The translations under genes were made by a program, and so were the position numbers. A stretch of DNA of 64,000 bases, from NCBI GenBank assembly GCA_022828425.1, contig CP094685.1, positions 2,356,001 to 2,420,000 of the forward strand, in the 5' to 3' direction. Positions 1 through 9,669 of this stretch are shown in pieces. Every line of letters starts with the position of its first letter. Within the stretch, counting starts at the first letter, position 1. The notes beneath the pieces are model-generated. The model searched no databases. It saw only the letters and a list, made by a program, of their open reading frames with translations, and was not told the origin of the DNA. The DNA is from Candidatus Thiothrix sulfatifontis (GTDB lineage: Bacteria; Pseudomonadota; Gammaproteobacteria; Thiotrichales; Thiotrichaceae).

Positions 1-49
1 TGTGCATGACTGTTGAGGGGAATACAGCCGCCGGTGCTTGCGTATTCAT
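1..49 (-). CDS. DUF1365 family protein, N-terminal fragment (cut by window edge)
   Basis: Only the first 16 codons are inside the window; they read MNTQAPAAVFPSTVMH. The start codon overlaps the stop of the upstream FAD protein in an ATGA arrangement, so the two are translationally coupled. The T-V-M-H segment resembles the N-terminal start of DUF1365 proteins, and DUF1365 genes are common directly downstream of this type of FAD amine-oxidase gene, often with a cyclopropane-fatty-acid synthase-like gene. The overlap is seen directly; the family call is inference from a very short peptide plus context. Confidence 0.5.
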   Translation of the reverse strand, partial: MNTQAPAAVFPSTVMH

Positions 50-1389
50 GGGGTAATCGCTCCAGCTATCGACACTGGAAGCACAGGCTGAGGAGTCGTC
101 TCCTGTGCTTTGACCCAAACCGGGGTAATGCCAAAATCTTCGCAAACCTTCACTGCTGAGGCGATGGCATCTTCGTGAAAACCGTAGCGGTGATAACTGC
201 CGCAGAACCACGAATGTTGTTGACCTTGCAGGCTGGTAAGCTGAGGTTGTGCGGCGCCAGCGGCTTGGTCGAAGATCGGGTGTTCGTAAGTCATTTCAGT
301 GATGATGTTTTCGTCACGTGGCAACGCGTAAGGGTTGAGTGTCACGAAATAATCAGTGGTGGTGTCCAGCCCTTGCAGATTGTTCATCCAATACGTTGCG
401 GTCATTTGTTGACGCGCATGGGCGTGTTCTGGTTGGCTGGTGGCAAGGTAATTCCATGATGACCATACTTTGCGGTTTACCGGCATAAGTCGGGCGTCGG
501 TGTGCAAGTAAGTCCGGTTTTTTTCGTAACGGAAACAACTGAGAATGCGCTGTTCTGCCGGGCTAGGTTGCGCTAACAAAGCCAGCGCTTGATCCGCATG
601 GCAGGCAAAAATCACTGCATCGAAGTCGAATTGCGTGGCATCAGTAAACACCCTGGCGTGGGTGTCGTTGCGTTCTACGCGTATTGCGCCGGACTGAGTA
701 GTGATTTTGTCACCCATTTCAGCGAGAAGTTTGCGCACATAAAAAGAACTTCCTCCGCAAACAGTTCGCCACAGGGGACGGTTACGCAGATCGATCAAAC
801 CGTGATTGGCAAAGAAGCGGAGGAAGCTGAGCGCGGGAAACGTGAGCATGGTGTCGACCGGGCATGACCAAATGGCAGCCCCCATTGGCAACAGGTAATG
901 TTCGCGCATGTCGCGTGAGAAACGGTGTGCGTCGAGCATTTCACCCAAGCTCAAATCAGGCAGCGTCGCAGAGTCAGCCAATAATTGATGCGCCACTTTA
1001 TTAAAACGCATGATTTCACTGATTAAACGCCAGTGACGCGGATTAAATACATTTTTGCGCTGGGCAAACAAGGTATCGAGGTTAGAACCCGCGTATTCTA
1101 ATTCGCCTTGGTTCAGTGAGAAGGCAAAGGACATATCGGTTTCACGCGTGGCAATGCCAAGTTGCGCAAAAAGACCGATTAAATTGGGGTAATTGCGCTC
1201 GTTGTACACAATAAACCCGGTGTCGACTGGCACAGTGCGATCTGCTTCAGATACTTCAATGGTGTGTGTGTGTCCGCCAATGTAATTATCCTTTTCAAAC
1301 AAGGTAACGTCATACTGCTGGTGGAGTAGCCACGCGGAGGCTAATCCTGTAATACCTGAACCAATAATGGCAATCTTCTTCCTGTACAT
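46..1389 (-). CDS. FAD-dependent amine oxidase-like oxidoreductase (COG2907 type)
   Basis: A 447-residue flavoprotein of the NAD(P)-binding Rossmann / flavin amine oxidase superfamily. The N-terminus has the dinucleotide-binding signature IAIIGSGITGLASAWLL, followed about 20 residues later by an acidic residue (LFEKD) and the GG-H-T motif (IGGHTHTIEV) typical of this group. The substrate is not known from sequence. In other proteobacteria relatives sit with DUF1365 and cfa-like genes and are linked to modification of membrane lipids; the coupled DUF1365 start downstream fits that. I chose the ATG at 1389 because an AAGGA lies nine bases upstream; the ATG at 1398 abuts the same Shine-Dalgarno sequence. 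Confidence 0.85.
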   Translation of the reverse strand: MYRKKIAIIGSGITGLASAWLLHQQYDVTLFEKDNYIGGHTHTIEVSEADRTVPVDTGFIVYNERNYPNLIGLFAQLGIATRETDMSFAFSLNQGELEYAGSNLDTLFAQRKNVFNPRHWRLISEIMRFNKVAHQLLADSATLPDLSLGEMLDAHRFSRDMREHYLLPMGAAIWSCPVDTMLTFPALSFLRFFANHGLIDLRNRPLWRTVCGGSSFYVRKLLAEMGDKITTQSGAIRVERNDTHARVFTDATQFDFDAVIFACHADQALALLAQPSPAEQRILSCFRYEKNRTYLHTDARLMPVNRKVWSSWNYLATSQPEHAHARQQMTATYWMNNLQGLDTTTDYFVTLNPYALPRDENIITEMTYEHPIFDQAAGAAQPQLTSLQGQQHSWFCGSYHRYGFHEDAIASAVKVCEDFGITPVWVKAQETTPQPVLPVSIAGAITP

Positions 1390-1488
1390 TTCCCGCATTC
1401 CTTGTCAAAACCTATACCTTATTTATACGATCAAGTATGCGATATGGACGTAGGAAACTGCTAGAAAACGAAGATTTTGTGGGGTTTA

Positions 1489-2622
1489 TTAGAACTCTTT
1501 GGGCATAACTGTTCCCCACACCGCAAAAACCGGGTCGGAGAATGGCGTGGTACGACGGTGCGGATCGTTACTAGGGCGTGGCAAACCGCGTACTGATGTG
1601 GTGTGCAAATCAGTGAACTTTGCACTTTTTACAAAAAAATCCAACACCAAACCTTGACGCTCAAACGGGTGCATTTCAGTCCACAAGGTGGTGGCTTTGG
1701 GTGGGAACCAGCGAGTGGAAAATGCCACAATTACCAAGCCGCCGCTCCTGGTTACTCGCAGTGCGTCACGCATAACTTCCAGTGGTTGAGTCAAATATTC
1801 GACAGAAACCGTGCAAATAATCGCATCAAAAGTGCTGTCGGCAAACGGCAATTGCGGGTGTTGATTGAGGTCGTGAACGACGTGACGATGCAAGCGCGGA
1901 TTAGCTGCAAGTTCTGCCGGATTCATGCCAAGCCCGGTGATTTCTACGTCTACTAGAGTATCGGGCAGGTGCGAAACGTGGCTGGTCATCAGGTCAAGAA
2001 TTTGCATACCGGGGCGCAGCAAACGTTTGTATAAAGCAGTGACTTGCGTTAAAGCGGTGGTATCCAAATGATTAACGAAGCGCGGTGCCGTATAAAATTG
2101 CGCATCTGCCCGCTCATCCGCACGGGTGAAAGGATAAACCGCGTAATAATCGGTAGATACGCCGGGGTAGGGTGCTTGCATCCCCGCGCCGGTTTCGGTG
2201 AGCGCTTTAATGATTTCAGGGGCAATGGGGGCGTGTTCCGCCGCGCTGACACGCAACGCATAGGGCGCGAGAGGATGATTCACGTCAGCGGTTAAGGTGT
2301 TCGCTGTCAGGTTAATCAAACGAAACGGGCGAAATTCACTGCGGCTGCAACCCAATGCTTCCCACGCGTAAGCTTGCGGGTAAAAGCGCCCCGCGTGCGG
2401 TTCAACCGTAAGCTGGCGGTGCTGGGTAATGAACCGTTGGCGCGGAAATACCACAGGGGGAGTTTGATTAGGGCTTGTCAATTCACCGGCTGCGAATGTT
2501 GTTGCCGACACCTTGGCAGCGTTTCCTGTAGGCCGTTGACCAAACCAACAATCGTGGTGTGTAGCAATGCTGCTTTGCCACTCCAACGTAAACGCTTGGT
2601 ATGAAGGGGTGGCTACATACAC
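1489..2622 (-). CDS. Class I SAM-dependent methyltransferase, 377 aa
   Basis: The C-terminal half (about residues 190-320) carries a methyltransferase type 11 fold: motif I as GMQILDLMTSHVSHLP, an acidic region (DVEITGLGMN), the post-motif FDAIICTVSVEYL and LRVTRSGGLVIVAFS. The first 150 residues have no domain I recognise. The start is a GTG at 2622, nine bases after AGGAG; an ATG two bases further is out of frame. It lies 20 bp downstream of creD on the same strand and 99 bp upstream of the FAD protein, so the three may be cotranscribed. The substrate is unknown; a role with the FAD/DUF1365 lipid cluster is only a possibility. Confidence 0.8.
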   Translation of the reverse strand: MYVATPSYQAFTLEWQSSIATHHDCWFGQRPTGNAAKVSATTFAAGELTSPNQTPPVVFPRQRFITQHRQLTVEPHAGRFYPQAYAWEALGCSRSEFRPFRLINLTANTLTADVNHPLAPYALRVSAAEHAPIAPEIIKALTETGAGMQAPYPGVSTDYYAVYPFTRADERADAQFYTAPRFVNHLDTTALTQVTALYKRLLRPGMQILDLMTSHVSHLPDTLVDVEITGLGMNPAELAANPRLHRHVVHDLNQHPQLPFADSTFDAIICTVSVEYLTQPLEVMRDALRVTRSGGLVIVAFSTRWFPPKATTLWTEMHPFERQGLVLDFFVKSAKFTDLHTTSVRGLPRPSNDPHRRTTPFSDPVFAVWGTVMPKEF

Positions 2623-2642
2623 TGTGTATATCTCCTCAAAAG

Positions 2643-4016
2643 CTATACAGGATTATTTATCAAATGACACGTCACGTACATCATAATAACACTGGCAAAT
2701 AACAACAGCCCTACACCGATCAACAGCGCGTAATCTTCCATCTGTAACAACAAGTATAGTAAACCGTACAATAACACTAACAGCAAAAACAGCAGGAAAG
2801 TTCGCCACCCATTGCGCAATATTACCCCGGTGTAAACCGTGATGCTGAGAATAGTCGCCGCCGCCGCCGCTACATAGGCATACAAAAAGCCAATGTGTTC
2901 CGCCGCCGCCAGCAATATCAAATAAAACAACGATAATGCTACGCCGACTAAGCCGTATTGCAGTACATGCAAGCGTTGTTTGAGGCTAATTTCAAACGCG
3001 AAAAACACCAAGAAAGTCATTCCAATAAACAGCGCCCCGTATTTTACAGCACGCTCAATTAAGGGGTAGAGCGCATCCGGTTCATCCAAACTCACCCCGG
3101 CACTGAAACTGCGTAAATCGTAAGTTTGCTGATCTTCCAGTACCCAATATTGCGGGTAGTTGCGCACAAGGTGGGGAATATTCCATGCGGCATTAAAGCC
3201 CGCTTCGGTAATGTCGTATTTGCTGGGCAGCAAATCACCTTGAAAGTTGGGATGCGTCCACGCTGAGGTCATGCGAATCGCGGTAGTTTGCCCCAAGGGT
3301 GCGAACAGTAAGCCATCACTGCCGCGCAGATTGAGTGTCAACTTGAATTCATTGGTGGGGGTGCTATCGGCATTGACGTTCAAAGGAATGTGAAAGCCAG
3401 AAGGCAGTAGCTTGCTCAACCGCGTGCCGGGTTGCATCTCGATGCGTCCGTCATTCCAAAAGAAGCTGGATGCGGTATCAATCGCGCGTTGATCCGTCAA
3501 GCCCAATGCGATGAAAGCTTTGTTCCACAGAATGCGTCGCTCACCTTCGCTCGATTGCAGCACTTGAGCGTGGTTAAACTTGCCACTCAAGCTAACGGTG
3601 GCGTTGTAGACAAGCGCATCGTAAATGCCTTGTTGACGGTGTTCCTCGTTAAGATTAGCGCGGATTTCAAGCGATTCAGGTAATAAAATAGCAGTACGGT
3701 CATTGAAAACATCCTTGCTAACCACACGACTTTCGCCGTTTTCATCGCTAATGGTGTCAACGCTGGTGAAGTGTTCCACATACGGCACAACCAAAACCGG
3801 GCCGATCAATGTTTGCTTGCCACCCCAACGTTCCGCTATACCGTTCAGCGCAGTTTGGTAATGCGCTTGGCGCTCTTTCACCACTTTGTCGACAAAAAAC
3901 AGGGGAACCAACATCAGTAGTCCCAACAAGCTAACAACAATTGTGCGTAAACCCAATGATTGCGACCACTGGTATAGCACGGATTTGGGTAATTGCGGGG
4001 GAAGCTGCTCCGACAT
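2643..4016 (-). CDS. creD: Inner-membrane protein CreD
   Basis: A 457-residue CreD-family protein (cell envelope integrity, member of the CreBC regulon in enterobacteria). An N-terminal hydrophobic helix (about residues 25-43) is followed by a large periplasmic domain with the family landmarks RWGGKQTLIGPVLVVPY near residue 65 and LLPSGFHIPL and LRGSDGLLFAPLGQTT in the middle. The last 140 residues form about six transmembrane helices. An AGGAT lies upstream of the ATG. No creBC two-component genes are nearby, so control of this copy is unclear. A run of GCC/GCG codons in the C-terminal half gives a short poly-alanine helix segment. Confidence 0.93.
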   Translation of the reverse strand: MSEQLPPQLPKSVLYQWSQSLGLRTIVVSLLGLLMLVPLFFVDKVVKERQAHYQTALNGIAERWGGKQTLIGPVLVVPYVEHFTSVDTISDENGESRVVSKDVFNDRTAILLPESLEIRANLNEEHRQQGIYDALVYNATVSLSGKFNHAQVLQSSEGERRILWNKAFIALGLTDQRAIDTASSFFWNDGRIEMQPGTRLSKLLPSGFHIPLNVNADSTPTNEFKLTLNLRGSDGLLFAPLGQTTAIRMTSAWTHPNFQGDLLPSKYDITEAGFNAAWNIPHLVRNYPQYWVLEDQQTYDLRSFSAGVSLDEPDALYPLIERAVKYGALFIGMTFLVFFAFEISLKQRLHVLQYGLVGVALSLFYLILLAAAEHIGFLYAYVAAAAATILSITVYTGVILRNGWRTFLLFLLLVLLYGLLYLLLQMEDYALLIGVGLLLFASVIMMYVTCHLINNPV

Positions 4017-4087
4017 GGTTCTTATCCTAATATTGACCGCGCGGATAATAGCATGTTTTGCGCAGGAGCAACCTCACCCCGTGCGGT

Positions 4088-4618
4088 TTACTTGGCCTTG
4101 CATTCCGTTTTTGTGCCCGCGACTTTGCCGGTGAGCTTAAGGAAGTTTTCAAATGGCCCCATCACTTTCATGGCCTCCATCTTTGGGCCGGTGAATTTGA
4201 GCTTGCCCGTGCCCATCGCGCCCATTGCACCACAACCGAACTTGCCTTCGCCCATGCACGTCCAATCTGCATCAGTAGCGTGCATCAGGTAGTCGTAACT
4301 GGTTTCCATTTTTTTACCATCCGGTACTCCGCCGTAAGTGCACATGGCTTTATCAGTTTGCAAACCGATATTGAGCTGCACTTTGGTGCTTTCACCGCAA
4401 TCCGTGCGGTACATTTGCACCAATTTATAGCCTCGACCGTTATCATTTTGAATCCATGAATAGCCGTCGTTCTCTTTCAGACCAGTGGTCAGTGTAGCGT
4501 CTGCGTTCCATGCATCACAGGCTTGTTTTGCCCAAGCTGCATCCATAAATTCGGCCGCTTGGCTGGTTGTTGTCACTAACATCAGTAGGCAGGATGCCAG
4601 AATTGTTTGTTTTAACAT
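4088..4618 (-). CDS. Exported protein with SCP2-like C-terminus
   Basis: A 176-residue protein with a clear Sec signal peptide (MLKQTILASCLLMLVTTTSQ, cleavage after the A-A that follows). The mature part has five or more cysteines and a C-terminal segment GKLKFTGPKMEAMKVMGPFE that resembles the last strand and helix of SCP2 sterol-transfer domains. The ATG at 4618 is chosen because a strong GAGGAGG sits nine bases upstream; ATGs at 4645 and 4636 would add residues ahead of the signal sequence. The gene is transcribed divergently from prkA. A periplasmic lipid-binding role is inference; the exact family is uncertain. Confidence 0.65.
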   Translation of the reverse strand: MLKQTILASCLLMLVTTTSQAAEFMDAAWAKQACDAWNADATLTTGLKENDGYSWIQNDNGRGYKLVQMYRTDCGESTKVQLNIGLQTDKAMCTYGGVPDGKKMETSYDYLMHATDADWTCMGEGKFGCGAMGAMGTGKLKFTGPKMEAMKVMGPFENFLKLTGKVAGTKTECKAK

Positions 4619-4717
4619 AGAAAATTTCCTCCTCATGGTATTCATGGTTTAGCATTGAGTTTTCCAATGCTAATTATTGGTTAAGTCAACAGCAATGGTA
4701 TAACAGATAACGTTTGA

Positions 4718-4739
4718 TGATGAAAGGTTCTTTTCATCA
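4718..4739. promoter_or_regulatory. Dyad upstream of the sigma-54 promoter, candidate enhancer-binding site
   Basis: Perfect 8-bp arms TGATGAAA / TTTCATCA around a six-base spacer GGTTCT. The dyad lies about 70-95 bp upstream of the -24 element at 4813, roughly -100 from the expected start of transcription, where sigma-54 activators normally bind. It does not match the NtrC consensus as I know it. It lies in the shared upstream region of the exported protein and prkA, so it could also act on the minus-strand gene. Confidence 0.45.
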
Positions 4740-4810
4740 CACTTTTTAACGAATCGGCTGTCTACACTAAGAGGTAGGCAGGAATTCAACATTAGTCGGT
4801 TTGCAGTCAA

Positions 4811-4828
4811 TTGGCATTCGACTTGCAA
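4811..4828 (+). promoter_or_regulatory. Sigma-54 (-24/-12) promoter of prkA-yeaH-spoVR
   Basis: TTGGCATTCGACTTGCAA has the invariant GG (4813-4814) and GC (4825-4826) separated by exactly ten bases, within TGGCA and TTGCA blocks, close to the RpoN consensus. Transcription would begin near 4838, leaving an untranslated leader of about 75 bases before the prkA ATG. In E. coli the homologous yeaGH operon is known to be RpoN/NtrC dependent, which supports the call. Confidence 0.8.
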
Positions 4829-4915
4829 ACTGTCATTATCAGAAATAGATAGTTGTCTGCATATACATCGCCGGGCACTGACCTGCCCCCGTATTTACCG
4901 TGAAAGGGGTACACA

Positions 4916-6844
4916 ATGAGTAGCATTTTCAATCACTATCAATCGCGTTATGAAGCTTTGCAGGAAGAAGAATACTCGCTGCAAGAATATTTGGAACTGT
5001 GCAAACGCGACCGCATGGCTTACGCCACCGCCGCTGAACGACTGTTGTACGCTATCGGTGAAGCGGAATTGGTCGATACGTCTCGCGATCCGCGCATGAG
5101 CCGGATGTTTTCCAACAAAGTTATCCGTCGTTATCCGGCTTTTTCTGAATTTTATGGCATGGAGGAATGCATTGAACAAATCGTGTCCTTTTTCCGTCAC
5201 GCCGCGCAAGGTTTGGAAGAAAGCAAGCAGGTGTTGTATCTACTGGGCCCCGTGGGTGGCGGTAAATCGTCCCTCGCTGAACGTCTCAAAGCATTGATTG
5301 AAAAAGCCCCGATTTATTGCATCAAAAACTCGCCGATTAACGAATCGCCACTGGGTTTGTTCAATGTAGAAGAAGACGGTGCGATTTTGGAAGAAGACTT
5401 CGGGATTCCGACCCGTTACCTGAAAACCGTGATGTCGCCTTGGGCAGTCAAGCGCTTGCACGAATACGGTGGTGATATTACCAAGTTCCGGGTGGTGAAG
5501 CGTTATCCTTCGCGCCTCAACCAAATTGCGGTGTCCAAAACCGAACCGGGCGATGAAAATAACCAAGACATTTCGGCACTGGTGGGCAAAGTTGATATTC
5601 GCAAACTGGAAGATTTCCCGCAAAACGATACCGATGCGTACAGCTATTCCGGCGGTTTGTGCTTGTCGAACCAAGGCTTGATGGAATTCGTGGAGATGTT
5701 CAAAGCGCCGATTAAAGTGCTACATCCGCTATTGACCGCGACCCAAGAAGGCAATTTCAACGGCACGGAAAGTATCGGTGCGATTCCCTTCAGTGGGGTG
5801 ATTCTGGCGCATTCCAACGAATCTGAATGGCAGACCTTTAAAAATAACCGCAACAATGAGGCATTCATTGACCGCGTGTCGATTGTGAAAGTGCCGTATT
5901 GCTTGCGCGTTACCGAAGAAATTAAAATTTACGAAAAGTTATTATTTAATAGCTCTTTAGCGGCGTCGCCATGCGCCCCGGATACTTTGAAGATGTTGGC
6001 GCAATTTATTGTGCTGTCACGCCTGAAAGAACCGGAAAATTCTAGTCTTTATTCCAAAATGCGCATTTATGACGGTGAAAACCTGAAGGATATTGATCCG
6101 AAAGCCAAGACCATTCAGGAATATCAGGATGCTGCCGGTGTGGATGAAGGCATGAATGGGCTGTCGACGCGCTTTGCCTTCAAGATTCTGTCCAAAGTTT
6201 TCAACTACGATGCGACCGAAGTGGCGGCTGACCCGGTGCATTTAATGTATGTGTTGGAACGTCAGATTGAGAAAGAGCAGTACCAACGCGAATTGCAAGA
6301 CCGTTATGTGCGCTTTATCAAAGAGTATCTTGCGCCGCGCTATGTGGATTTCATCGGCAAGGAAATTCAGACAGCGTATCTTGAGTCGTACTCAGAGTAC
6401 GGTCAGAACTTGTTTGATCGCTACGTGACGTATGCCGATTTCTGGATTCAGGATCAGGAATTCCGTGACCCTGAAACCGGCGAGTTTTTGGATCGTGCGG
6501 CGCTCAATGCCGATTTGGAAAAAATTGAGAAACCGGCGGGTATCAGCAATCCGAAAGATTTCCGTAATGAAATCGTCAACTTTGTGTTGCGGGCGCGTGC
6601 CAATAGCAATAACGGACGTAATCCGGCGTGGACAAGCTACGAAAAGTTACGCCGCGTGATTGAGATGAAAATGTTCTCCAGCACGGAAGATTTGCTGCCG
6701 GTGATTTCGTATGGCGCAAAATCGTCAGCGGATGAACAGCGTAAACATGACAATTTCGTGGAGCGCATGATGAAACGTGGCTACACCGAGAAACAAGTGC
6801 GCTTGTTGGCTGAGTGGTATTTACGGGTACGTAAATCGCAGTAA
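4916..6844 (+). CDS. prkA: PrkA family serine protein kinase / AAA ATPase
   Basis: A 642-residue PrkA/YeaG protein, the usual family length. The N-terminal PrkA AAA domain has a P-loop LLGPVGGGKSSLAERLK near residue 107; the C-terminal part is the PrkA kinase-like region. Family members are cytosolic and are needed for survival under sustained nitrogen starvation and other stresses in enterobacteria. It is the first gene of a three-gene operon (25 bp to yeaH, which overlaps spoVR by one base), read from a sigma-54 promoter at 4811. This order is conserved across proteobacteria, suggesting the three act together; the substrate is not established. Confidence 0.97.
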   Translation: MSSIFNHYQSRYEALQEEEYSLQEYLELCKRDRMAYATAAERLLYAIGEAELVDTSRDPRMSRMFSNKVIRRYPAFSEFYGMEECIEQIVSFFRHAAQGLEESKQVLYLLGPVGGGKSSLAERLKALIEKAPIYCIKNSPINESPLGLFNVEEDGAILEEDFGIPTRYLKTVMSPWAVKRLHEYGGDITKFRVVKRYPSRLNQIAVSKTEPGDENNQDISALVGKVDIRKLEDFPQNDTDAYSYSGGLCLSNQGLMEFVEMFKAPIKVLHPLLTATQEGNFNGTESIGAIPFSGVILAHSNESEWQTFKNNRNNEAFIDRVSIVKVPYCLRVTEEIKIYEKLLFNSSLAASPCAPDTLKMLAQFIVLSRLKEPENSSLYSKMRIYDGENLKDIDPKAKTIQEYQDAAGVDEGMNGLSTRFAFKILSKVFNYDATEVAADPVHLMYVLERQIEKEQYQRELQDRYVRFIKEYLAPRYVDFIGKEIQTAYLESYSEYGQNLFDRYVTYADFWIQDQEFRDPETGEFLDRAALNADLEKIEKPAGISNPKDFRNEIVNFVLRARANSNNGRNPAWTSYEKLRRVIEMKMFSSTEDLLPVISYGAKSSADEQRKHDNFVERMMKRGYTEKQVRLLAEWYLRVRKSQ

Positions 6845-6869
6845 ACGGTGAGACCCAAAGGAGTGCCGT

Positions 6870-8159
6870 ATGGCCTATATTGTTGATCGTCGGTTAAACA
6901 GCAAGAACAAAAGTCTGGTGAATCGGGAGCGCTTTTTAAAGCGTTACCAGAAGCAGATTCGCCGCGCTGTGTCGGATGCGGTGAGCCGTCGCAACATCAC
7001 GGATATGGAACAAGGGGAGAGTATTACGATCCCCAAGCGTGATATTTCTGAGCCGGTGTTTCGGCACGGGCAGGGCGGCAAGCGCAGCATTGTGCATACC
7101 GGCAATAAGGAGTTTGTGGAAGGCGACCGTATCCAGCGTCCACCCGGTGGTGCTGGCGGCGGCAGCGGTTCAGGGCAAGCGTCCGCTGACGGCGAGGGCA
7201 TGGAAGACTTTGTATTCCAGATTTCGCAGGAAGAATTTCTCGAATACTTGTTTGAAGACCTCGCCTTGCCCAATATGGTGAAACGTCAGTTGTTGAGCAG
7301 CGATTCGTTTGATTATCACCGCGCTGGGGTTAGTGAAGTCGGCAATCCGGCGCAAATTAACGTGGTGCGTTCGATGCGCAGTGCTCATGCGCGGCGCATC
7401 GCACTGCGAGGCAAAGAGCGGCGGCGGCGGCGTGAAATTTTGGCTGAGCTGGCATTATTGGAGCAGGCCAATACTTCTGCTGAAACTACCACGCAACAGT
7501 CGTTATTGCAGGCTGAATTAGCACGCTTGAATGTGAAGATTCACGCAATTCCTTGGTTAGATGATTTTGACCTGAAATACAACCTTCGAGTTAAGATACC
7601 CAGACCATCGCCTAAGGCCGTGATGTTTTGTGTGATGGACGTATCGGGTTCGATGACACAGGATATTAAGGACACGGCAAAACGTTTCTTTTTCTTGCTG
7701 TATTTATTCTTGAAAAAGAATTACGAAAAGATCGAAGTGGTGTTTATTCGTCACCATACGCAAGCGCAGGAAGTGGATGAAAACACTTTTTTCTACGCCC
7801 GCGAAACCGGCGGCACAGTGGTGTCCAGCGCCTTGAATATGATGGGCGAGATCATTGAAGAACGTTATGCACCCAGCCAATGGAATATCTACGTTGCGCA
7901 AGCGTCTGACGGGGATAACTGGCACGAAGATAATCAACGCTGTCACGATGCCTTGATCAAGGATATTTTGCCATTCGTGCAGTATTACACCTATATCGAA
8001 ATTGGCGACCGTGATCCGCAAGGCTTGTGGTATTTGTACGAGCACTTGCAGCGTGATTTTATGGATCGGTTTGCGATCCAACGGGTGCGCAATAACGCTG
8101 AAATTTACCCAGTATTCCGTGAGTTGTTCCGCAAACACGCGGGTGAGGAGGTTGATTGA
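6870..8159 (+). CDS. yeaH: YeaH/YhbH family protein (DUF444, VWA-like)
   Basis: A 429-residue DUF444 protein. After a basic N-terminus and a glycine-rich linker near residues 92-105 ([10 protein letters not shown]), the C-terminal half is von Willebrand A-like with the metal-site motif DVSGSMTQD (near residue 255). The family partners PrkA in the yeaGH operon and its loss resembles loss of the kinase. A good AAGGAG precedes the ATG. Its stop overlaps the spoVR start. The VWA domain probably mediates metal-dependent protein contacts with the PrkA ATPase, an inference from MoxR/VWA pairs. Confidence 0.95.
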   Translation: MAYIVDRRLNSKNKSLVNRERFLKRYQKQIRRAVSDAVSRRNITDMEQGESITIPKRDISEPVFRHGQGGKRSIVHTGNKEFVEGDRIQRPPGGAGGGSGSGQASADGEGMEDFVFQISQEEFLEYLFEDLALPNMVKRQLLSSDSFDYHRAGVSEVGNPAQINVVRSMRSAHARRIALRGKERRRRREILAELALLEQANTSAETTTQQSLLQAELARLNVKIHAIPWLDDFDLKYNLRVKIPRPSPKAVMFCVMDVSGSMTQDIKDTAKRFFFLLYLFLKKNYEKIEVVFIRHHTQAQEVDENTFFYARETGGTVVSSALNMMGEIIEERYAPSQWNIYVAQASDGDNWHEDNQRCHDALIKDILPFVQYYTYIEIGDRDPQGLWYLYEHLQRDFMDRFAIQRVRNNAEIYPVFRELFRKHAGEEVD

Positions 8160-9667
8160 TGACTGACCGCTATATTTCCACCAGTTCAGAATGGACATTC
8201 GCGACCATCGAAGCCTATGAGCGTGAAATTGCTCGCATTGCCCGCGATAAATTCAAACTGGATACGTACCCGAATCAGATTGAAATGATCCGCTCGGATC
8301 AGATGATGGATGCGTATGCGTCTATCGGGATGCCGGTTTTCTACAACCATTGGTCGTATGGCAAGCATTTTGTCAATGTGGAGCAAAACTACAGCCGGGG
8401 GCGCATGGGCTTGGCGTATGAAATCGTCATTAATTCCAACCCGTGTATTGCGTATTTAATGGAAGAAAATACCATGACGATGCAGGCGCTGGTAATTGCG
8501 CACGCTTGTTATGGGCATAATTCTTTTTTCAAAGGCAATTATTTGTTCCGCACTTGGACGGATGCGGAAGCGATCATCGACTACCTGATGTTCGCGAAAA
8601 AATACATCAGTGAGTGCGAAGAGCGCCACGGTGTGGAGCAGGTCGAGACATTGTTGGATTCTTGCCATGCACTGATGAATTACGGGGTAGACCGTTACAA
8701 ACGTCCCGCGCCGATTTCCGCAGCAGAAGAGCAAAACCGCCAAAAAGAACGTGAGTTGTATATTCAGCAGCACCTCAATGATTTGTGGCGCACCTTGCCG
8801 CATCGCGGGCGGGAACGCGATGAAGAGAAAGTAGTCAGGAATTTCCCACAAGACCCGCAAGAAAATCTACTGTATTTCATTGAGAAAAATTCGCCATCGC
8901 TGGAAATTTGGCAACGTGAAATTATCCGTATCGTGCGCAAAGTGGCGCAATATTTCTACCCACAACGCCAAACGCAAGTGATGAATGAGGGGTGGGCGAC
9001 CTTTTGGCATTACACCATTCTGAATGAAATGTATGACGAAGGGCTGGTAAACGACGGTTTCATGATGGAATTTTTGACGTCACACACCAATGTAGTGATG
9101 CAACCCGGTTTTGATAGCCAGTATTACAGTGGGATTAATCCTTACGCGCTGGGTTTTGCGATGATGAGCGATATTCGACGCATTTGTGAACACCCGACGG
9201 ACGAAGATAGGCAGTGGTTCCCTGATATTGCAGGCAGTGATTGGCTCAGCACTTTGGATAATGTGATGCGCAATTACCGTGATGAAAGCTTTATCTTACA
9301 ATTTTTATCGCCGAAAGTGATTCGGGATTTTCACTTGTTTGCATTGGAGGATGACGACCGCAAAAATACCATTGATGTGGCAGCGATTCATAACGATGAA
9401 GGTTATCGGCGGGTGCGAGAAATGTTATCCCTGCAATATAACCTGAGTCAGCAAGAGCCGGATATTCAAATTTACAAAGTGAATGTACGCGGCGACCGTT
9501 CGCTGACTTTGCAGCACGTGTTGAACGACCGTCGCCCCTTGAATAATGACGTGAACGAAATGTTACGCCATGTGCATCAGTTGTGGGGTTATGATGTCAA
9601 TTTGCACTCAGTAGAACCCGATGGACGTACCGTGCGCAGTTTTCACTTGGTCGGCGAACACCATTAA
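8159..9667 (+). CDS. ycgB: SpoVR family protein
   Basis: A 502-residue SpoVR/YcgB homologue with the conserved EENTMTMQALVIAHACYGHNSFF region near residues 102-124 and NEGWATFWHYTILNEMYDEG near 278-297; these His/Glu-rich motifs are family hallmarks and may bind metal. The ATG at 8159 overlaps the yeaH stop (TGATG) and has GAGGAGG seven bases upstream; the TTG one codon earlier is not needed. The molecular activity of SpoVR is not known; in Bacillus it contributes to the spore cortex, and in non-sporulating bacteria it travels with PrkA and YeaH as here. It ends two bases from the convergent response regulator. Confidence 0.95.
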   Translation: MTDRYISTSSEWTFATIEAYEREIARIARDKFKLDTYPNQIEMIRSDQMMDAYASIGMPVFYNHWSYGKHFVNVEQNYSRGRMGLAYEIVINSNPCIAYLMEENTMTMQALVIAHACYGHNSFFKGNYLFRTWTDAEAIIDYLMFAKKYISECEERHGVEQVETLLDSCHALMNYGVDRYKRPAPISAAEEQNRQKERELYIQQHLNDLWRTLPHRGRERDEEKVVRNFPQDPQENLLYFIEKNSPSLEIWQREIIRIVRKVAQYFYPQRQTQVMNEGWATFWHYTILNEMYDEGLVNDGFMMEFLTSHTNVVMQPGFDSQYYSGINPYALGFAMMSDIRRICEHPTDEDRQWFPDIAGSDWLSTLDNVMRNYRDESFILQFLSPKVIRDFHLFALEDDDRKNTIDVAAIHNDEGYRRVREMLSLQYNLSQQEPDIQIYKVNVRGDRSLTLQHVLNDRRPLNNDVNEMLRHVHQLWGYDVNLHSVEPDGRTVRSFHLVGEHH

Positions 9668-9669
9668 AC

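Noticed and set aside
2855..2890. GCC/GCG run in creD as a microsatellite
   Set aside because: It encodes an alanine stretch inside a transmembrane helix and is imperfect; ordinary coding bias explains it.
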